Under the pieces are notes generated by a model. It did no database searches. It was not told where the DNA came from and was given only the letters and a program-made list of their open reading frames with translations. The position numbers were made by a program, and so were the translations under genes. Shown one piece after another: positions 50,201-61,310 of a stretch of 64,000 nucleotides of DNA. Position 1 is the stretch's first letter; every line of letters starts with the position of its first letter. The stretch is from Anaeramoeba flamelloides. Its lineage: Eukaryota > Metamonada > Anaeramoebidae. The DNA lies in contig JANTQA010000047.1 in NCBI GenBank assembly GCA_027625915.1, positions 5,704,001 through 5,768,000 on the forward strand. The letters run 5' to 3'.

Positions 50201-50718
50201 TTAATTGTAAAAATTTCTTCAAATAACAATATCCGAATAAAAAATAATATAGAATTATTGATGTTGGTGGCCAAAGAAATGAAAGAAGAAAATGGATCAA
50301 CTGTTTTGAGAATATTACAGCTGTACTCTTCATTGCATCATTGAGCGAATATAACCAGCAATTATTTGAGGATGAAACAATGAATAGGATGCACGAAAGC
50401 TTATTATTATTTGAAGAAATAACAAACTCTCGCTGGCTTACAGAATCTTCGTTCATTCTATTTTTAAATAAAGTAGATCTTTTTAAGGAAAAACTTAAAC
50501 AATTTAAACTCAAAAAATGCTTTCCTAACTATAAAGGTGGGGAAAATTTTGATAATGCAAGTAATTATATTAAAGAAAAATTTTTAGACAAAGTTAAAAA
50601 AAATAAACCTATATATACACATTTTACTTGTGCAACCGACACAACAAACATCCGTTTTGTTTTTGATGCGGTGAAAGATATAATACTTCAAAATATTACG
50701 GAATTTGGATTCATCTAA
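44060..50718 (+). CDS. Heterotrimeric G-protein alpha subunit
   Basis: Four exons: join(44060..44177, 46791..47124, 47906..48034, 50253..50718), 348 residues, all introns GT-AG. The N-terminus MGCISS fits N-myristoylation plus palmitoylation. G1 is GPGDSGKST (residues 40-48; usual GAGESGKST). An all-helical domain spans about 60-165. Switch I has R175 and T178 in CRLRTTGI. G3 is DVGGQRNERRKW with Q201. G4 is NKVD (266-269) and G5 is TCATDT (319-324). The catalytic Arg and Gln and all nucleotide-binding motifs are present, so it should bind and hydrolyse GTP at the plasma membrane. The C-terminus, EFGFI, lacks the Cys used by pertussis toxin. Exon junctions restore conserved segments (LLLIG|PGDSGKS, ISY|FLDK, KFT|IIDVGGQ). 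The receptor and effector are unknown. Confidence 0.93.
44178..46790 (+). other. G-alpha intron 1 (2.6 kb)
   Basis: GTAATT donor, AATAG acceptor, phase 1 inside the G1 loop. It holds a four-unit 9 bp tandem repeat at 45842-45880. Part of 45690-45815 resembles 57080-57170 (AAAGTAAAACAGG, then AAAAAGTTCA). No independent gene is supported; the open frame 45704-45910 is explained by the tandem repeat. Confidence 0.8.
45842..45880 (+). repeat. 9 bp tandem repeat, four units
   Basis: Four exact copies of AATCACAGA in G-alpha intron 1. Confidence 0.95.
47125..47905 (+). other. G-alpha intron 2 (781 bp)
   Basis: GTAAGA donor and TTATAG acceptor, phase 2; the junction restores Tyr151. It contains a T run of about 26 (47188-47213), a possible worn MITE I remnant (about 47440-47510) and a TA microsatellite near 47662-47680. 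Confidence 0.8.
48700..49180 (+). repeat. Dispersed repeat F, copy 1
   Basis: Matches 58140-58622 in reverse. Shared strings are AAACCATTTTTCAGT, TTTTGAATGGATATTA, TTTATTTGATCTTCAATTGG, AGATCAAAATGAACATT and TTTTCAATT. About 75-85% by eye. No coding capacity. Confidence 0.65.
49258..49776. mobile_element. MITE family G in G-alpha intron 3
   Basis: 519 bp with terminal inverted repeats of 32 bp, at 49258-49289 and 49745-49776 (TATAAACTA, then ATTCAAAATxAxTGGCCCA). An additional internal near-copy of the end (AGCCATTTATTTTGAATG) lies at about 49447. It is flanked by TA-rich DNA, in part a TA microsatellite. The ends start with TATAAACT, as in MITE family B, so the two may share a transposase source. 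Confidence 0.75.
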
Positions 50719-52011
50719 TTATTATTATTTAATTACAATTCTTTTTTTCACTATTGCTTATTTTTATTTTTATTTTTGTTTTTGGAGTAAGGAATGGTTT
50801 TTTTATTTAATATAACTCTTGTTTTTTTTTTTTTTAATTTTGTTTATTTATTTTTATTTACAAGATAATTTATCAAGATTTTCATTTTTAAAAAGGAAGG
50901 AATAAATGAAAGAAAAAAAAAAAAAGACTTAATACATTTAAAAATTTGAAATAATATTTTACTTTTTTTTTATAATAGTTTTATAATAAAAAAAAATAAT
51001 AAATATTCGATTTAACAACATTTTGAGTTTTTTTTTCTTTTTTTCTACTATTTAATTTAGTGTTAACCTCTTAATGCAGGTATAAAAAATCAACTTAATT
51101 ACAGACCAAAAGATAGAAAATAGAAAAAAATAATAATAATTATTATTCACATATTTCCTTTTTTTGATTTTTTTTTTTTGAAAGAAAAAAATACAAAGAA
51201 AAAATAAAAACAATAAGGAAAAGAAAAAGCAAAAGGAATAAGAAAAATTCAAAAATTAAAATTCTCTGAAAATTTTGGAGATGAATCAAAATCTTTCAAA
51301 TCATAATCACAATTCACAAAAACTATCAAAAAATTCTAAATTCAGAAATAAGTTTGGAAAAAATCAAAAATTTAGTAAATATGAAAATATTCAACTTATA
51401 AATGAACTTTTTCTTTTTAAAATTATATACTAATTTTTGATTCATTGAATAAACTTGTGAACTAGTGTTAATAAATTATCCTTTGATAAGGTTTTTGCAA
51501 AATTTAAATTTTCTGATTTTAAAAGGTGTTTTAAAAAACTTTAAAGAGAGAATTAAAAGTGATATTTTAATTATCCAGTTGATTGTTAAATAAAAGCCTA
51601 TTCTTCATTTGAAGTTTTTTTCCCAGAAAATTATATTTAGTTTACATAGACATTTTAAATTTATGTTTGCTTGCAATTTCTAAATATTAATATCTTTGAG
51701 TATTATCATTGTTTTTTTTTTCAGGAGTTCATATAAAACTTGTAATTCCTGAAAAAACGCCTATAATGCTCAAAAAGGAAAAATATACATTTTATTTCAA
51801 ATACGCCCTCAATTATAAAAAATATTGTTTACATCTTAAAAAAATTCATTTTTTAGGATTTAATTTCATTATTGAAGTCACAAACTCTTAATAAGATACA
51901 AAAACTTAAAAAATAATTTCATCTTTTGTATGCACTTGATAATTTTTTTAGAGGTAATTGGTTTTCTAAACCAAAAATTTTTAATTAAATGAACAAATGG
52001 AATATTAATAC

Positions 52012-52208
52012 GACCAGTTCTACTTTTAAGCCACATTTTAAATGAAATTTAAGCTACAAAAATCAATCTCAAATTAAGGCATAAAATTTGTAATATTTTT
52101 TTTTACAATTTATTTAACTAGAATCTGAATATTGTACCTTAATTTGAGATTTTTATTGTGCCTTAAATTTCGTTGAACGTTTGCACCTTAATAGTGGAAC
52201 TGACAGTA
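52012..52208. mobile_element. MITE family I, copy 2
   Basis: Same element as 13935-14141. The left end is CCAGTTCTACTTTTAAG and the right end TTAATAGTGGAACTGACAGT. The inner arms share CTCAAATTAAGG and its complement. Confidence 0.65.
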
Positions 52209-53489
52209 GTAAAACTTCATAACCGATCTAAAACTTTTCCATTAAATAAATATTTTTTAAAATTATCTGTATTACACTCCCTCGCAAAAAAAAAAAAAAA
52301 AAAAAATAAAAGATTTTCAAATGTTTTTTCAATTTAAAATCCTTTCGAAGGGTATTTTTAAATTATACCATCATGATTCGCCAGTAATTATCATTTTTTA
52401 ATGAAAAATTTACTTTTTTAAACATTTTTTATTTTGATATTTGAATTTTTTATTCTTTCACATTGTTAATTCCCAATATCTCATGAAAATTGTTAAATTT
52501 ATGGGAGATAAAAAAAAATAGATTTTTTCAAAAAAATTAAAAATATTCCAATATTTTATCAAATATCAATTTTTAAGAAAAAAAAAACCATTTAAAAGTT
52601 TAATTTGAATTATTTTTGACTTTTTGAAAAAATTCAAATATTTTCTATTTTCAGTGTTTAATACAATTTCACGTTTTGTATTATTTTCTTTCTGATATTT
52701 TTGCATGTTTTTGAATTTCAAGCTACCAAATCCCGAAAACTCTTTGAACCACTGTAAATTCACTTTATTCTTGATTAGGAATAGCCACTTCATATTGTTT
52801 AAATCTTGAGTTAAAGTACGATAAATGATATATTTATATGTAAAGATTTATTAAAAAGGAAAGTAAACTCTTATCCAGTTAAAGGAGACAAATTTTATTC
52901 AAGAAATTGAACATATTTTTTTTTGATTTGATTTTTGGTAGATTAAATTAGGTTTTGTATCTAGAGATGCGTTTATAGGAATGAATGAAATTAATCAAAG
53001 AGTAAATCAAAAAAATCGATATTAAAAGGTGTGTATTTGAACCAAATATTTTCTTCTAAAAAACAAAACAAAAAAGATCACCTTTCCAAATAAATTTGTT
53101 AAAATCAAAAATGAAAAAAAATCAAATTGATAAAAGCTGATTTTCCTCGATTGTTTTCTACTTTATCTTCTTAATTTGTATGGGCCTAAAAAATTCATTA
53201 CCTTGAATTTCTCAACCCATTATTATTTATTATTATTTAACAAAACCCTTTTTTAACAAAGTTGTTTTCAAAATTCTTTTTTCAAATATTTTTATCAAAC
53301 CAAAGGCAAAATAAAGAATACTATTCCAAAAATTATAATAAAGGGGATGAATTCTCGGGATCAAAAAATAGTTAAAAAAGATTAACACAACATAAAAGTG
53401 AACGTTAGAAAAGATTTCAATCAGATTCTATATTTTTTTCGTACTCCATTTACTGTAGTAAAAATAAATCGTGTAATAAAAATTTAATC

Positions 53490-53945
53490 TGTGTTTCAAA
53501 ATAAAAAGCGTGTTTTTTTTTGTTATAGAAGAACTATATATCAACTGATCAAAAAAATGATAATAAACCCAAAACAAATATGGTATTGGTTTCTTAAAGT
53601 TCTATTATTTAAAAAGAAATTCTAAAAATGAAGGATCAAATTGCAAAATTTATCTCAAAAAATAGAGTTAATTCTTAAGTAAAATTTCATTATCAAAAAA
53701 AACAATAAAATCTCAAAACAATTGTGAATATTTTGAAAAATTTGAAAAAATTGCATTACGAATTTTAATTTTACTGAAAATAACCAGAGCTTTACCTTCA
53801 AAATTGATTTGAACTTAGGTATACTGTTTGGTAGTCGATTGGATGTTGACTTGGGTCAAGAAGAAAAAAAAAACCAAGGGATTATATTTTGAAACATGGA
53901 TTTTAATAGTTGCGTAGTCATTATTTTGATCACAGTAATGGAAAA
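53490..53945 (-). repeat. Dispersed repeat A, copy 3
   Basis: Reverse copy of 41556-42010. On the plus strand it reads AAAAAGCGTGTTTTTTT, ATTGGTTTCTTAAAGTTCTA, TGAAGGATCAAATTGCAAAA, ATTTGAACTTAGGTATACT and GTCGATTGGATGTTGAC. It is the closest match to copy 2. Confidence 0.75.
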
Positions 53946-54649
53946 GAAATAATTATTAAATCAAACGAATTTGTCTAATAAATCTTTATCTCTGAATGAG
54001 AATTTAAAAAAAATCCTATTATCTGAAATTAAATTAGAATTAGAAAAATTAAATGAAAAAAGGATTTTTAAATTCATTTTGGAAATTCTTTTGAAATAAA
54101 AAGTAATTTGTTTATCAAAAATTTTCCAAACAAAAGTATTTTTATGAAAAATCAAAATTAAAACCAAATTAAAAATAATTAATTGTACTATTTGTTGCAA
54201 AATAAATTGTACAAAATTTTCATTCAGCTTTCCAAAAAAAGGTTTTAAAATTCTTATAAATTTCAAATTTTAACTTATTAAAATAAGCAAAAAGTATGAA
54301 TTAAACTTTAAGAATTGGGACTTTTATGATTTATTTTAATTCTTGAGTTGTGATTTTTTTGGAAAGCTGAATGAAAATGTTGTTTCATTTATTTTGGAAT
54401 TGAGAGTATCAAATGATACAGATAAGATCAAGAAATAAATGATTTTTATTAATTTTTTTTTGGATCAATTTTTTCTTTTTTTGATTTCGATTTTTTAGTA
54501 GGTTTGAAAATATAGTATATTAGGATATATTCCACTCTTTCATATTTATTAAAATACTAATATATTTATTTAAAGAAATGATTTGAAGGATTCATTTTTG
54601 CATAAATGATGCACTCAAAATTGGAAAAATGTACTTACTCCCTTAAAGT

Positions 54650-55130
54650 AATTCTTTTGTCTTACTTTATGGATAATTTTATTGTTTCATACAAACTGTG
54701 TATGATCCTCAAAAAAATATAGACTTTTTTTCTTCTTGTTAAATAACATATCTAATTAACTCCCAAATAGTATACCTAAAACTAAACCCTTTTTGAACAT
54801 TTACTACTTGATTTTTTTAAGTGTGTTTTAAAGTCTGAAGAAAATGTTTTGAAAATTATTAGTAATTTTCTCCATTTTTATTATTTTTTTTATTCTTTTG
54901 ATGAAGACAAAATTTACTTGAAAAATTGATTATAATTTTGTAAGACAAATTATGTATTTGATCTTACATTTTTTGAATTTCTTTTTGTATAAGTGAACTT
55001 TCAGAAACCAATACCATATTTGTTTATTGTTTATTATCATTTTTTTGATCGGCTGATTTATAGTTCTTTCGATAAAAAAGAAACATAGCTTTTTATTTTG
55101 GAATACGGGTTTAGATAGTTTACATGGTTT
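54650..55130 (+). repeat. Dispersed repeat A, copy 4
   Basis: More diverged copy, recognisable by CCCAAATAGTATACCTAAA, TTTGATCTTACATTTTTTGA, TCAGAAACCAATACCATATT and TTTATAGTTCTTTCGATAAA in family order. Confidence 0.6.
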
Positions 55131-55615
55131 ATTTTCGCAAAAGGACATTTAAAAAGATTTCTGAACTCAATTAAAATCTCTTTTCGGCGATAATGTGATG
55201 AATTGGTTTGAATATTGTGTTAAAACAATGATTTAATCAAATTGAAAATTAATTTATTTGCAATAGAAGTAGAATTTATTTGGTTAATAATTAACACCTG
55301 TCCATATAACCACATAAAACCAATCACCCCAACTGATCTGATTTTTAAGTTTTCAGGTTTCCTGATCCAATATTTGAGAAAATACAATATGTATAATTTT
55401 TCAAGGATTTTTTTTGAAAATACACGTCACTTAAAAATTGGATAGTAAAATTTTGTGGGTATTTTTCCAATTTTCGAAATAAAAAATTAAACGACTCATA
55501 CCAGTTCGGTTCTTAATTTCTCATCAAATGTCAAACCTCCTTTTAAACAAATTATTTTTTTAATTTTACATTTTTGTTTCGGTCTACAGAAATCCAATCT
55601 ATTTGAATTTTTTCA

Positions 55616-56665
55616 ATGAACAAACCCAGGTACAAAAAGAAAAAACAACGACAAAGAAAAAAAACAAAAACAAAAAAAAATCCAGACTTTTCGAACAAAC
55701 CAAAATTACAGAAAAAAAAATTAAATCTTGTTTCTCGTTCGCTTTTCGACCTTACCAAATATATTTTGAATGATCGAAAAACACCCCTTTTCACAACCAA
55801 TGAGATTCAATGTAAAGAACCTTATTCTCTTCAATTCTCCAAGCCATCAGAAATCTTAAGAAACAAGCCAAACGCTGGAGGCTCTTCTGTCTTTAGCGAA
55901 GCACTGTCGCTGGAGGTGCTTCTCAAAGAAATACCGAAAACCAAACTTCTTTCAACAGAAACAGAAGTGGAGTACTCAAATCCGCAAAGCAAAATCACTG
56001 ACTATATTATTTCAGTTAACGACAAAAAAAATGTTGCTGTCTCTGTGTCGCGTGCTTTTGAAATGAAGAAGAAAAAAAAAAGAAGTTTTTCAGATAAAAA
56101 AAATAATAGTCTGCATATCAAAATGGTAACCTTAGGGGAAAACACCAATACCAATACCAATACCAATGAAACCACAACCACGAATAACAGCACGAATACC
56201 ACAACAAATACGAATAACAGCACAACTACCACAACAAATACAAATAACAGTACAAACACAAACACAAATACCAACGAAACTACAACGACAAATAAAAAAG
56301 AAAAGCCAACAAGAAAAAGCCAACAAAAAACAAAAAGAAAGCCAACAAAAAACATTAACAAAACAACTTTTACAATAGAAGAAGCCAAAAGACTGCTGAC
56401 AAAAAAATTAAAAGGAATCAACGAATCAACTTCGAACGTAGTCACGCCGCCGTTTGAAAGATCCATTTTGCATATCTTTACACAAAAAAATTTGCAACCC
56501 ATAATCCAAGGTGTCTGGTTTAATCACATTAACGAAAAATTAAAAAAAAATACAATTTTACTTCTTACAACGCCATCAGAAATTAATGGAATAGATTGGT
56601 TATTTATTCCAAAAGGTAACAAAATGAGATTCTCAAAAAATAAAAAAAAAAGAAGCAAAAAGTAA
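55616..56665 (+). CDS. Uncharacterised basic protein with Asn/Thr-rich linker
   Basis: Single exon of 349 residues; an in-frame TGA 12 bp upstream fixes the start. Residues 1-40 are Lys/Arg-rich, possibly a nuclear signal. Two conserved-looking blocks are separated by an Asn/Thr-rich linker at 176-228 and a basic stretch. Block 1 (about 90-150) contains VEYSNPQSKITDYIISV followed by VAVSVSRAFEM. Block 2 (about 250-333) contains EEAKRLLTKKLKGI, STSNV, RSILHIF, NTILLLTTPS and DWLFIP. The pattern of an acidic residue, an Asp before a strand and V-x-V-S-R recalls a nuclease-like fold, but I cannot name a family, and this is inference. Codon use and strong amino-acid structure support a real gene. 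A repeat starts at the stop codon. Confidence 0.72.
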   Translation: MNKPRYKKKKQRQRKKTKTKKNPDFSNKPKLQKKKLNLVSRSLFDLTKYILNDRKTPLFTTNEIQCKEPYSLQFSKPSEILRNKPNAGGSSVFSEALSLEVLLKEIPKTKLLSTETEVEYSNPQSKITDYIISVNDKKNVAVSVSRAFEMKKKKKRSFSDKKNNSLHIKMVTLGENTNTNTNTNETTTTNNSTNTTTNTNNSTTTTTNTNNSTNTNTNTNETTTTNKKEKPTRKSQQKTKRKPTKNINKTTFTIEEAKRLLTKKLKGINESTSNVVTPPFERSILHIFTQKNLQPIIQGVWFNHINEKLKKNTILLLTTPSEINGIDWLFIPKGNKMRFSKNKKKRSKK

Positions 56666-56797
56666 TAAAGCCATTTGACAATAGGAATAACCAGAATTTT
56701 TAAAAAGCCCAACTCAAACTGTTTAAAACAGTGAACCAAACAACCCGAGTAACACTTTTTCAAAACTTTTCGTTCTCACTTTTTGAAATGGCTTTAT
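56666..56797. repeat. 3'-end repeat related to the 35785-35993 hairpin
   Basis: Begins one base after the stop codon. An 11 bp terminal inverted repeat, TAAAGCCATTT / AAATGGCTTTA, bounds 132 bp. The inner right part (CCCGAGTAACACTTTTTCAA, then CACTTTTTGAAATGG) matches the gene-strand sequence behind RCC1-BTB gene 2 (CCCGGGTAACACTTTTGAAA, then CACTTTTTGAAAATGG). CAAACTGTTT also occurs in both. Confidence 0.7.
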
Positions 56798-57284
56798 AAC
56801 GTTCATTTTTTCTTTTTCATCTATGATTATTTTAAAAGATTTCCAAAATAATCATATTTTAATTCTCTCTCTTTTTTTTTTCTTTTTTTTTTCAATTCCT
56901 TTCTGTGGGTCTTTTCTTTAATCTTTCTTCTCTTTTGAATTTTTGAATCAAAATTATAATTATTTGATAAAATTGTTTCAATAAAGAATTTGTAAGGAAA
57001 CAGAGCCTTATTCTTTTTGAATATTATTATTCAAAAAAATTCCAATGTTAAACCAAGCAATAAAATCTTTTTTATCTTTGCAAAATTTTTTTTTATTTTA
57101 TTATTTATCGATCAACAAACCCTTATGTAAACTAACCATTTGGGATTAAAAGTAAAACAGGAAAAAAAGTTCAAACCAGATTTTTTCGATCAAAAAGAAA
57201 ATAATAAACCCCGATATTCAAACCTAAGAAATATCGAATATGTTACGTGATGTTGATCTCAAAAATATAGCAATATTTTTTATA

Positions 57285-57882
57285 TTTTTTCCAATATGCC
57301 CTTCATATTAAAAAGCACTATTTTTTTCTGATTAATATTTTTCGAAATCTAGTTTTATAACAAAATTCAATCAACCGCTGTGATAAATTTTTTTAGAATC
57401 AAAACAATCTCAACTTGTGAATACAGAAAATATTTTTTGAAATTACTGTTCACTTTTTTATTTTTTTTTGAAAAATTCGGGTTGATAAAATTTTGAAATC
57501 AAAGAATAAGTTAATATATTAAATTAGAAGATTTTTCTAGAGAATTTATGTTATTTAAACTATTTTTTTTTTAATTTTACCATTTAATAATAAAAAAACA
57601 TCTGAAGACCAAATTAGACCCTTTTAGTGAAAATAAAATACCCATGATTTCGAATTTGTTTTAGTAAATGAGTTAAAATAAGATATTGTATATAAAAATA
57701 TACATAATTTCATCTTTGAATTCAATCATTTTGACAAAAAATGTTTTCAAGAAAAAGTTAAATGGAAACTTTATTTATTTTAATTTTGATCATTTAGTTG
57801 TTTTAATTTTTTTTATGAAAGATATTTCATCAGTTTTCAATTTTTAGTGTTTATTTATAGGTTGTAGGGGCATATTTTTGCA
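57285..57882 (-). mobile_element. Element E, partial second copy
   Basis: About 590 bp matching the interior of 32060-33425 (segment 32690-33262) in reverse orientation. Shared strings include TAATATTTTTCGAAATCTAG, AATAAGTTAATATATTAAAT, AAGTTAAATGGAAACTTTAT and TTTTTAGTGTTT. Terminal repeats are not present in recognisable form. Confidence 0.7.
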
Positions 57883-58139
57883 AGAGAAAAATAACAGCTA
57901 AATTTCAGATCAAAAACTTTTCTATCTTTTATTTATGTTCTGTATACTAAGAAAAAAATGAATTATTACAAAGAATCAATAAATTACTAATTACTTTTTT
58001 GAATGTTTAAATATTTTGATTGGAATTAATCTTGATATTTATATTTTGAAAGAAATTTAACTCATTTTTTCTGGAATATCTGAAAACTTGTTTCATTCAG
58101 ATTGCCAATGATTTTTTTCAAATATCAAATTTTTTTTCT

Positions 58140-58622
58140 AAATGGACATTTGAAGATTCAATAAGAAATCAATAGAATGATATACATCAAAGAATAGTTG
58201 TCATCCACCTGAAATAAAATGAATAAATTACTAGATTTTCTTAAAAATTGAAAAACCCAAATTCTTAGTGAAAGCCTCTCGAGGTAAAAAAAAAAGAATG
58301 TTCATTTTGATCTCCTATTGAAGATCAAATAACATCCCAATAGAAATCAAAATGGGTTCTCTACAAACATTTTTACTTTATTAATAACCTTAGAATAATA
58401 TATTTTTACCAAGTTACTATAAAACTTTTAATAAAAATAAATTTATAAATGAATTAGGAATAAAAAAAAAATCGAAAAAAAAAAAAAGTTTAAAATGTAA
58501 AATTTGAAAAACTGATTTCAATTTTGGAATTTTCAAAATAAATTTTTTCTTATAATATCCATTCAAAATCACTAAAAACATATTATTTACCCATTACAAC
58601 TGGGCCCATTTAACTGAAAAAT
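58140..58622 (-). repeat. Dispersed repeat F, copy 2
   Basis: Reverse copy of 48700-49180 (see there). Best conserved are ATTGAAGATCAAATAA, TAGAAATCAAAATG and AATATCCATTCAAAATCA. Confidence 0.65.
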
Positions 58623-60227
58623 GGTTTAGTTTGTCAAGAAATTTCTTTTATGAAGATCAGCTCTAAGGTCAAGTTTATTATTTGTCTTATTCCTAATTCA
58701 ATCTTATATTGATATATATATATATATATCACAGGTATTTCTTTCGATTTTTTTACAAGTTTTTTCGTTTCAATCGTTGTTTTTGTTTTTTGTTTTTTGA
58801 AAAAGTCCTCGAATTCTTTTGAAATCACACTTTTCGTTTCTGGGATATGAAAAAAAGCAAACGAAAAAACTTAAAAACAACGAAAAAAAAAAAAAAAATA
58901 CAATACAGGTTAGTCATAATTGCCTTTCGGAGTTAGGAAAGGGTGAAATCTTTTTTTTCCACTAAAGTAGGGTTTTTGGTTTTAAAACGATAAAAAACAG
59001 TTTTATTTTCTTTTTTTTTTTTTTAAATTTCAAAACAACACAAAGTATGTTTTTAGTTTAAAAATCTTGAAAATTTTAACCACTGAGTAAAATAATTGTT
59101 TTTTTTTTAAATTTACAATGTTAACAAGAAAAGTAGTCAAAATTTCACTTTTATAAAGATTAAAAATTAGATTAACTGACCCAATTTTTTTTTAAATGAT
59201 GATTATAGTACCCCCCTTATAATATTTTTAATTGATCTCAAAAAAAAATTAAAAATTATTATCATAAAAATTTTTTTTTTCACAATTGTATATTTGGAAA
59301 AATGTGATCATTAATTTTTTTCATTATTTGAATGTTACTACAACTTTTGAGTAAGCCAATAATATATTTTTTTTTTGGTACTATATTACTATTTTAAAAC
59401 CTAATTTTTTTGATTCATAAACAGATTTCTCATTTCTAAACAATAATTTCCTTAGGAATTACAATATTGATGATAGTTAGAAAAAATTAATTTCATTTTT
59501 TATTATTTATTTTTTTACAAAATTTTTTTCAAACAATTCTTTTGTTACCTTTTTGTAGAAAATTGCGACTTTCTACATTTTAATTAAATTATTTATTTGC
59601 TAAATTGAAGGGTAATAATCAAAGAATGTTTAAACATAAGTAATAAGCTCTTTCAGTTTTTAAAGTACTTTTAAGAATTGTAATATTTTTTCTTTTTTAA
59701 ATTTACAAGTTGATTATAATATTAATTTACTTTAACATGAACGGTGGAAATTGGTGAATAAGCAAAGATTAATTAGAACCATCAATCCATACGAGAGGAG
59801 CTATAAATTAGAGTGTCTGACAAATCTAATATTAAAATCATTGGTATTTTATTAATTTTCTTTTTTTTTTATACTTTTCTTTTTTTTGTAATCGATCATA
59901 AAATTTTATTTTTAAAAAGGATTTAATAACATTAAAATAAATTTTTATTAAAAAATTTTCAATGATTTCTTATTTATTAACAGGCTAAAAATAAAAATAT
60001 ACAATAAATTATTGTTTCGGTTATTTTAATTATTTGGATATGTTATTTATTTTTTTTTGATTTCAAGGATGAAGGGTTTTTGAGATATACTAAAAGAGTA
60101 AAAAAATACTTAATAAATACAAATTTTGGAAAAATCTTTAATATGGGAGGTCGGAACATATGAGATTTATCTTTTTTATTTTTCAGATAAACAAAAATTA
60201 TATATATTTATATATATATATATATAT

Positions 60228-60304
60228 CAGTGAAACGATTTTTACGCGTCGCTCAAGTGTGCGCAAACGCGTTTCATTACATCAACATAATCGTCATACC
60301 TGCG
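60228..60304 (+). other. GC-rich islet between TA repeats
   Basis: 77 bp with 35 G or C (45%) inside DNA of roughly 20% GC, bordered by TA microsatellites on both sides. It contains CGCGTCGCTCAAG, TGTGCGC and AACGCGTTTC. GAAACG and CGTTTC can pair. No tRNA fold (no GTTCRA T-arm) and no long reading frame. Confidence 0.7.
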
Positions 60305-60768
60305 ATATATATATAAATAGAATGTTTTATTTTTGGCTGGGTCTCTTATGAACCAAACCAAATTTGTACTCATCTTTAAAATCATTTTTTTTTTTTTTTT
60401 TTTTGATAAAAAAAAACTCAATTTTTTAATCTATATTTACCAGAGTGCTACAAAACACTTAAATCGAAAAAATTTATTTGTTTAAAAAATAAACTTTTTA
60501 TGGGAAATTTTTAAAAAAATAAAACATCTTTAAAATGAAAAATAAATTCGAAAAAGTAAAATAGTTAATAAAATGAAATAAGTTTTTTTTTTGATTTAAT
60601 TGTAGAAATAAAAAATTTAAAAAAAAAATGTTTTTTTTTTGTCTTAAATAAAATATAATAAATTTTCCATTAAAACCTTTTTAGATTTTATATCAATAAA
60701 AGAATCCTAGCCTTTAATTTTTGAAACCAAATGTAAACTTGTAAATGAAAAATTGGATAGCTTATTAA

Positions 60769-61310
60769 CTAAAATAATTTTTTTTTTTTCATGCTTTTGA
60801 AGCATCTTGGAGAAAACACAAAAGAGAAAACATAATTTTTATAATTTCTTTTGTTATCATAAAACTTATTTGCTGTTTCTGGTGTTTCTACTTTTTGAAA
60901 GCAAATTTCATTTTTTGTTAAAATAGGTATCACTGTTTTCGTAGAATTGTGAACCCAAATAATCCATTTTTCAAATTGATCTTCTTTTTTGTGGTTTTTC
61001 AAGTCTTTTTTTCTCTTTTCAATTTGTTTTAAATTGTCTTTTTATACTTTTTTCAAATTCTCTATCTTCGCTTCCACTTGAATTACCTTCTTTTATAAAA
61101 TTACTTGAAGTTGAAACAAAGTTTATTTTCAACATAATTGAGTCTTGGATGTAATCATAATCATCTAACCTAAGATCAAGAAGAACTCTAAAATTTCAAA
61201 TATTTTAAAAATTAAAATCTTCAGAATCAGATTCTTAATTATAAGTTGAAAGTATTACCCAGAACACAACCCTACTTTTTTAAAGCAAATATTATCTAAA
61301 CTCTTTTTCA
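60769..61310 (-). pseudogene. Remains of an unrecognised multi-exon gene
   Basis: Three coding-like pieces lie in order on the minus strand. Piece 1, about 61310-61253, ends FKKVGLCSG at a GTAATA donor. Piece 2 starts after TTTTAG near 61190 and reads VLLDLRLDDYDYIQDS and FVSTSSNFIKEGNSSGSEDR; the phase across the junction is kept. Piece 3, about 61045-60769, reads EKWIIWVHNSTKTVIP and KVETPETANKFYD. Between pieces 2 and 3 the frame changes without a usable intron, so the gene looks frameshifted, and a MITE (61302-61508) sits where the upstream exons should be. No family recognised. Alternatively a small exon boundary was missed. Confidence 0.4.

Larger units (their letters stand above)
48035..50252 (+). 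other. G-alpha intron 3 (2.2 kb)
   Basis: GTAAGA donor and ATATAG acceptor, phase 2, immediately before the G3 switch. It carries dispersed repeat F (48700-49180) and a complete MITE (49258-49776). Confidence 0.85.
50719..55615. other. Non-coding region with repeats
   Basis: Holds MITE I copy 2 and repeat A copies 3 and 4. Open frames at 51709-51891, 52566-52793 and 53961-54266 have no recognised domain. A 44-codon plus-strand stretch around 53972-54100 (ILLSEIKLELEKLNEK) has coding-like composition but no start or splice context. Confidence 0.45.
56798..60768. other. Non-coding region with repeats
   Basis: Contains copies of element E (57285-57882) and repeat F (58140-58622), TA microsatellites at about 58709-58727 and 60205-60226, and a short GC-rich islet at 60228-60304. 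No gene is supported. Confidence 0.45.

Noticed and set aside
50181-50513. Minus-strand frame over the last G-alpha exon.
   Set aside because: Antisense shadow of a clearly recognised exon.
60228-60304. tRNA gene in the GC-rich islet.
   Set aside because: No cloverleaf, no T-arm consensus and no plausible anticodon stem.
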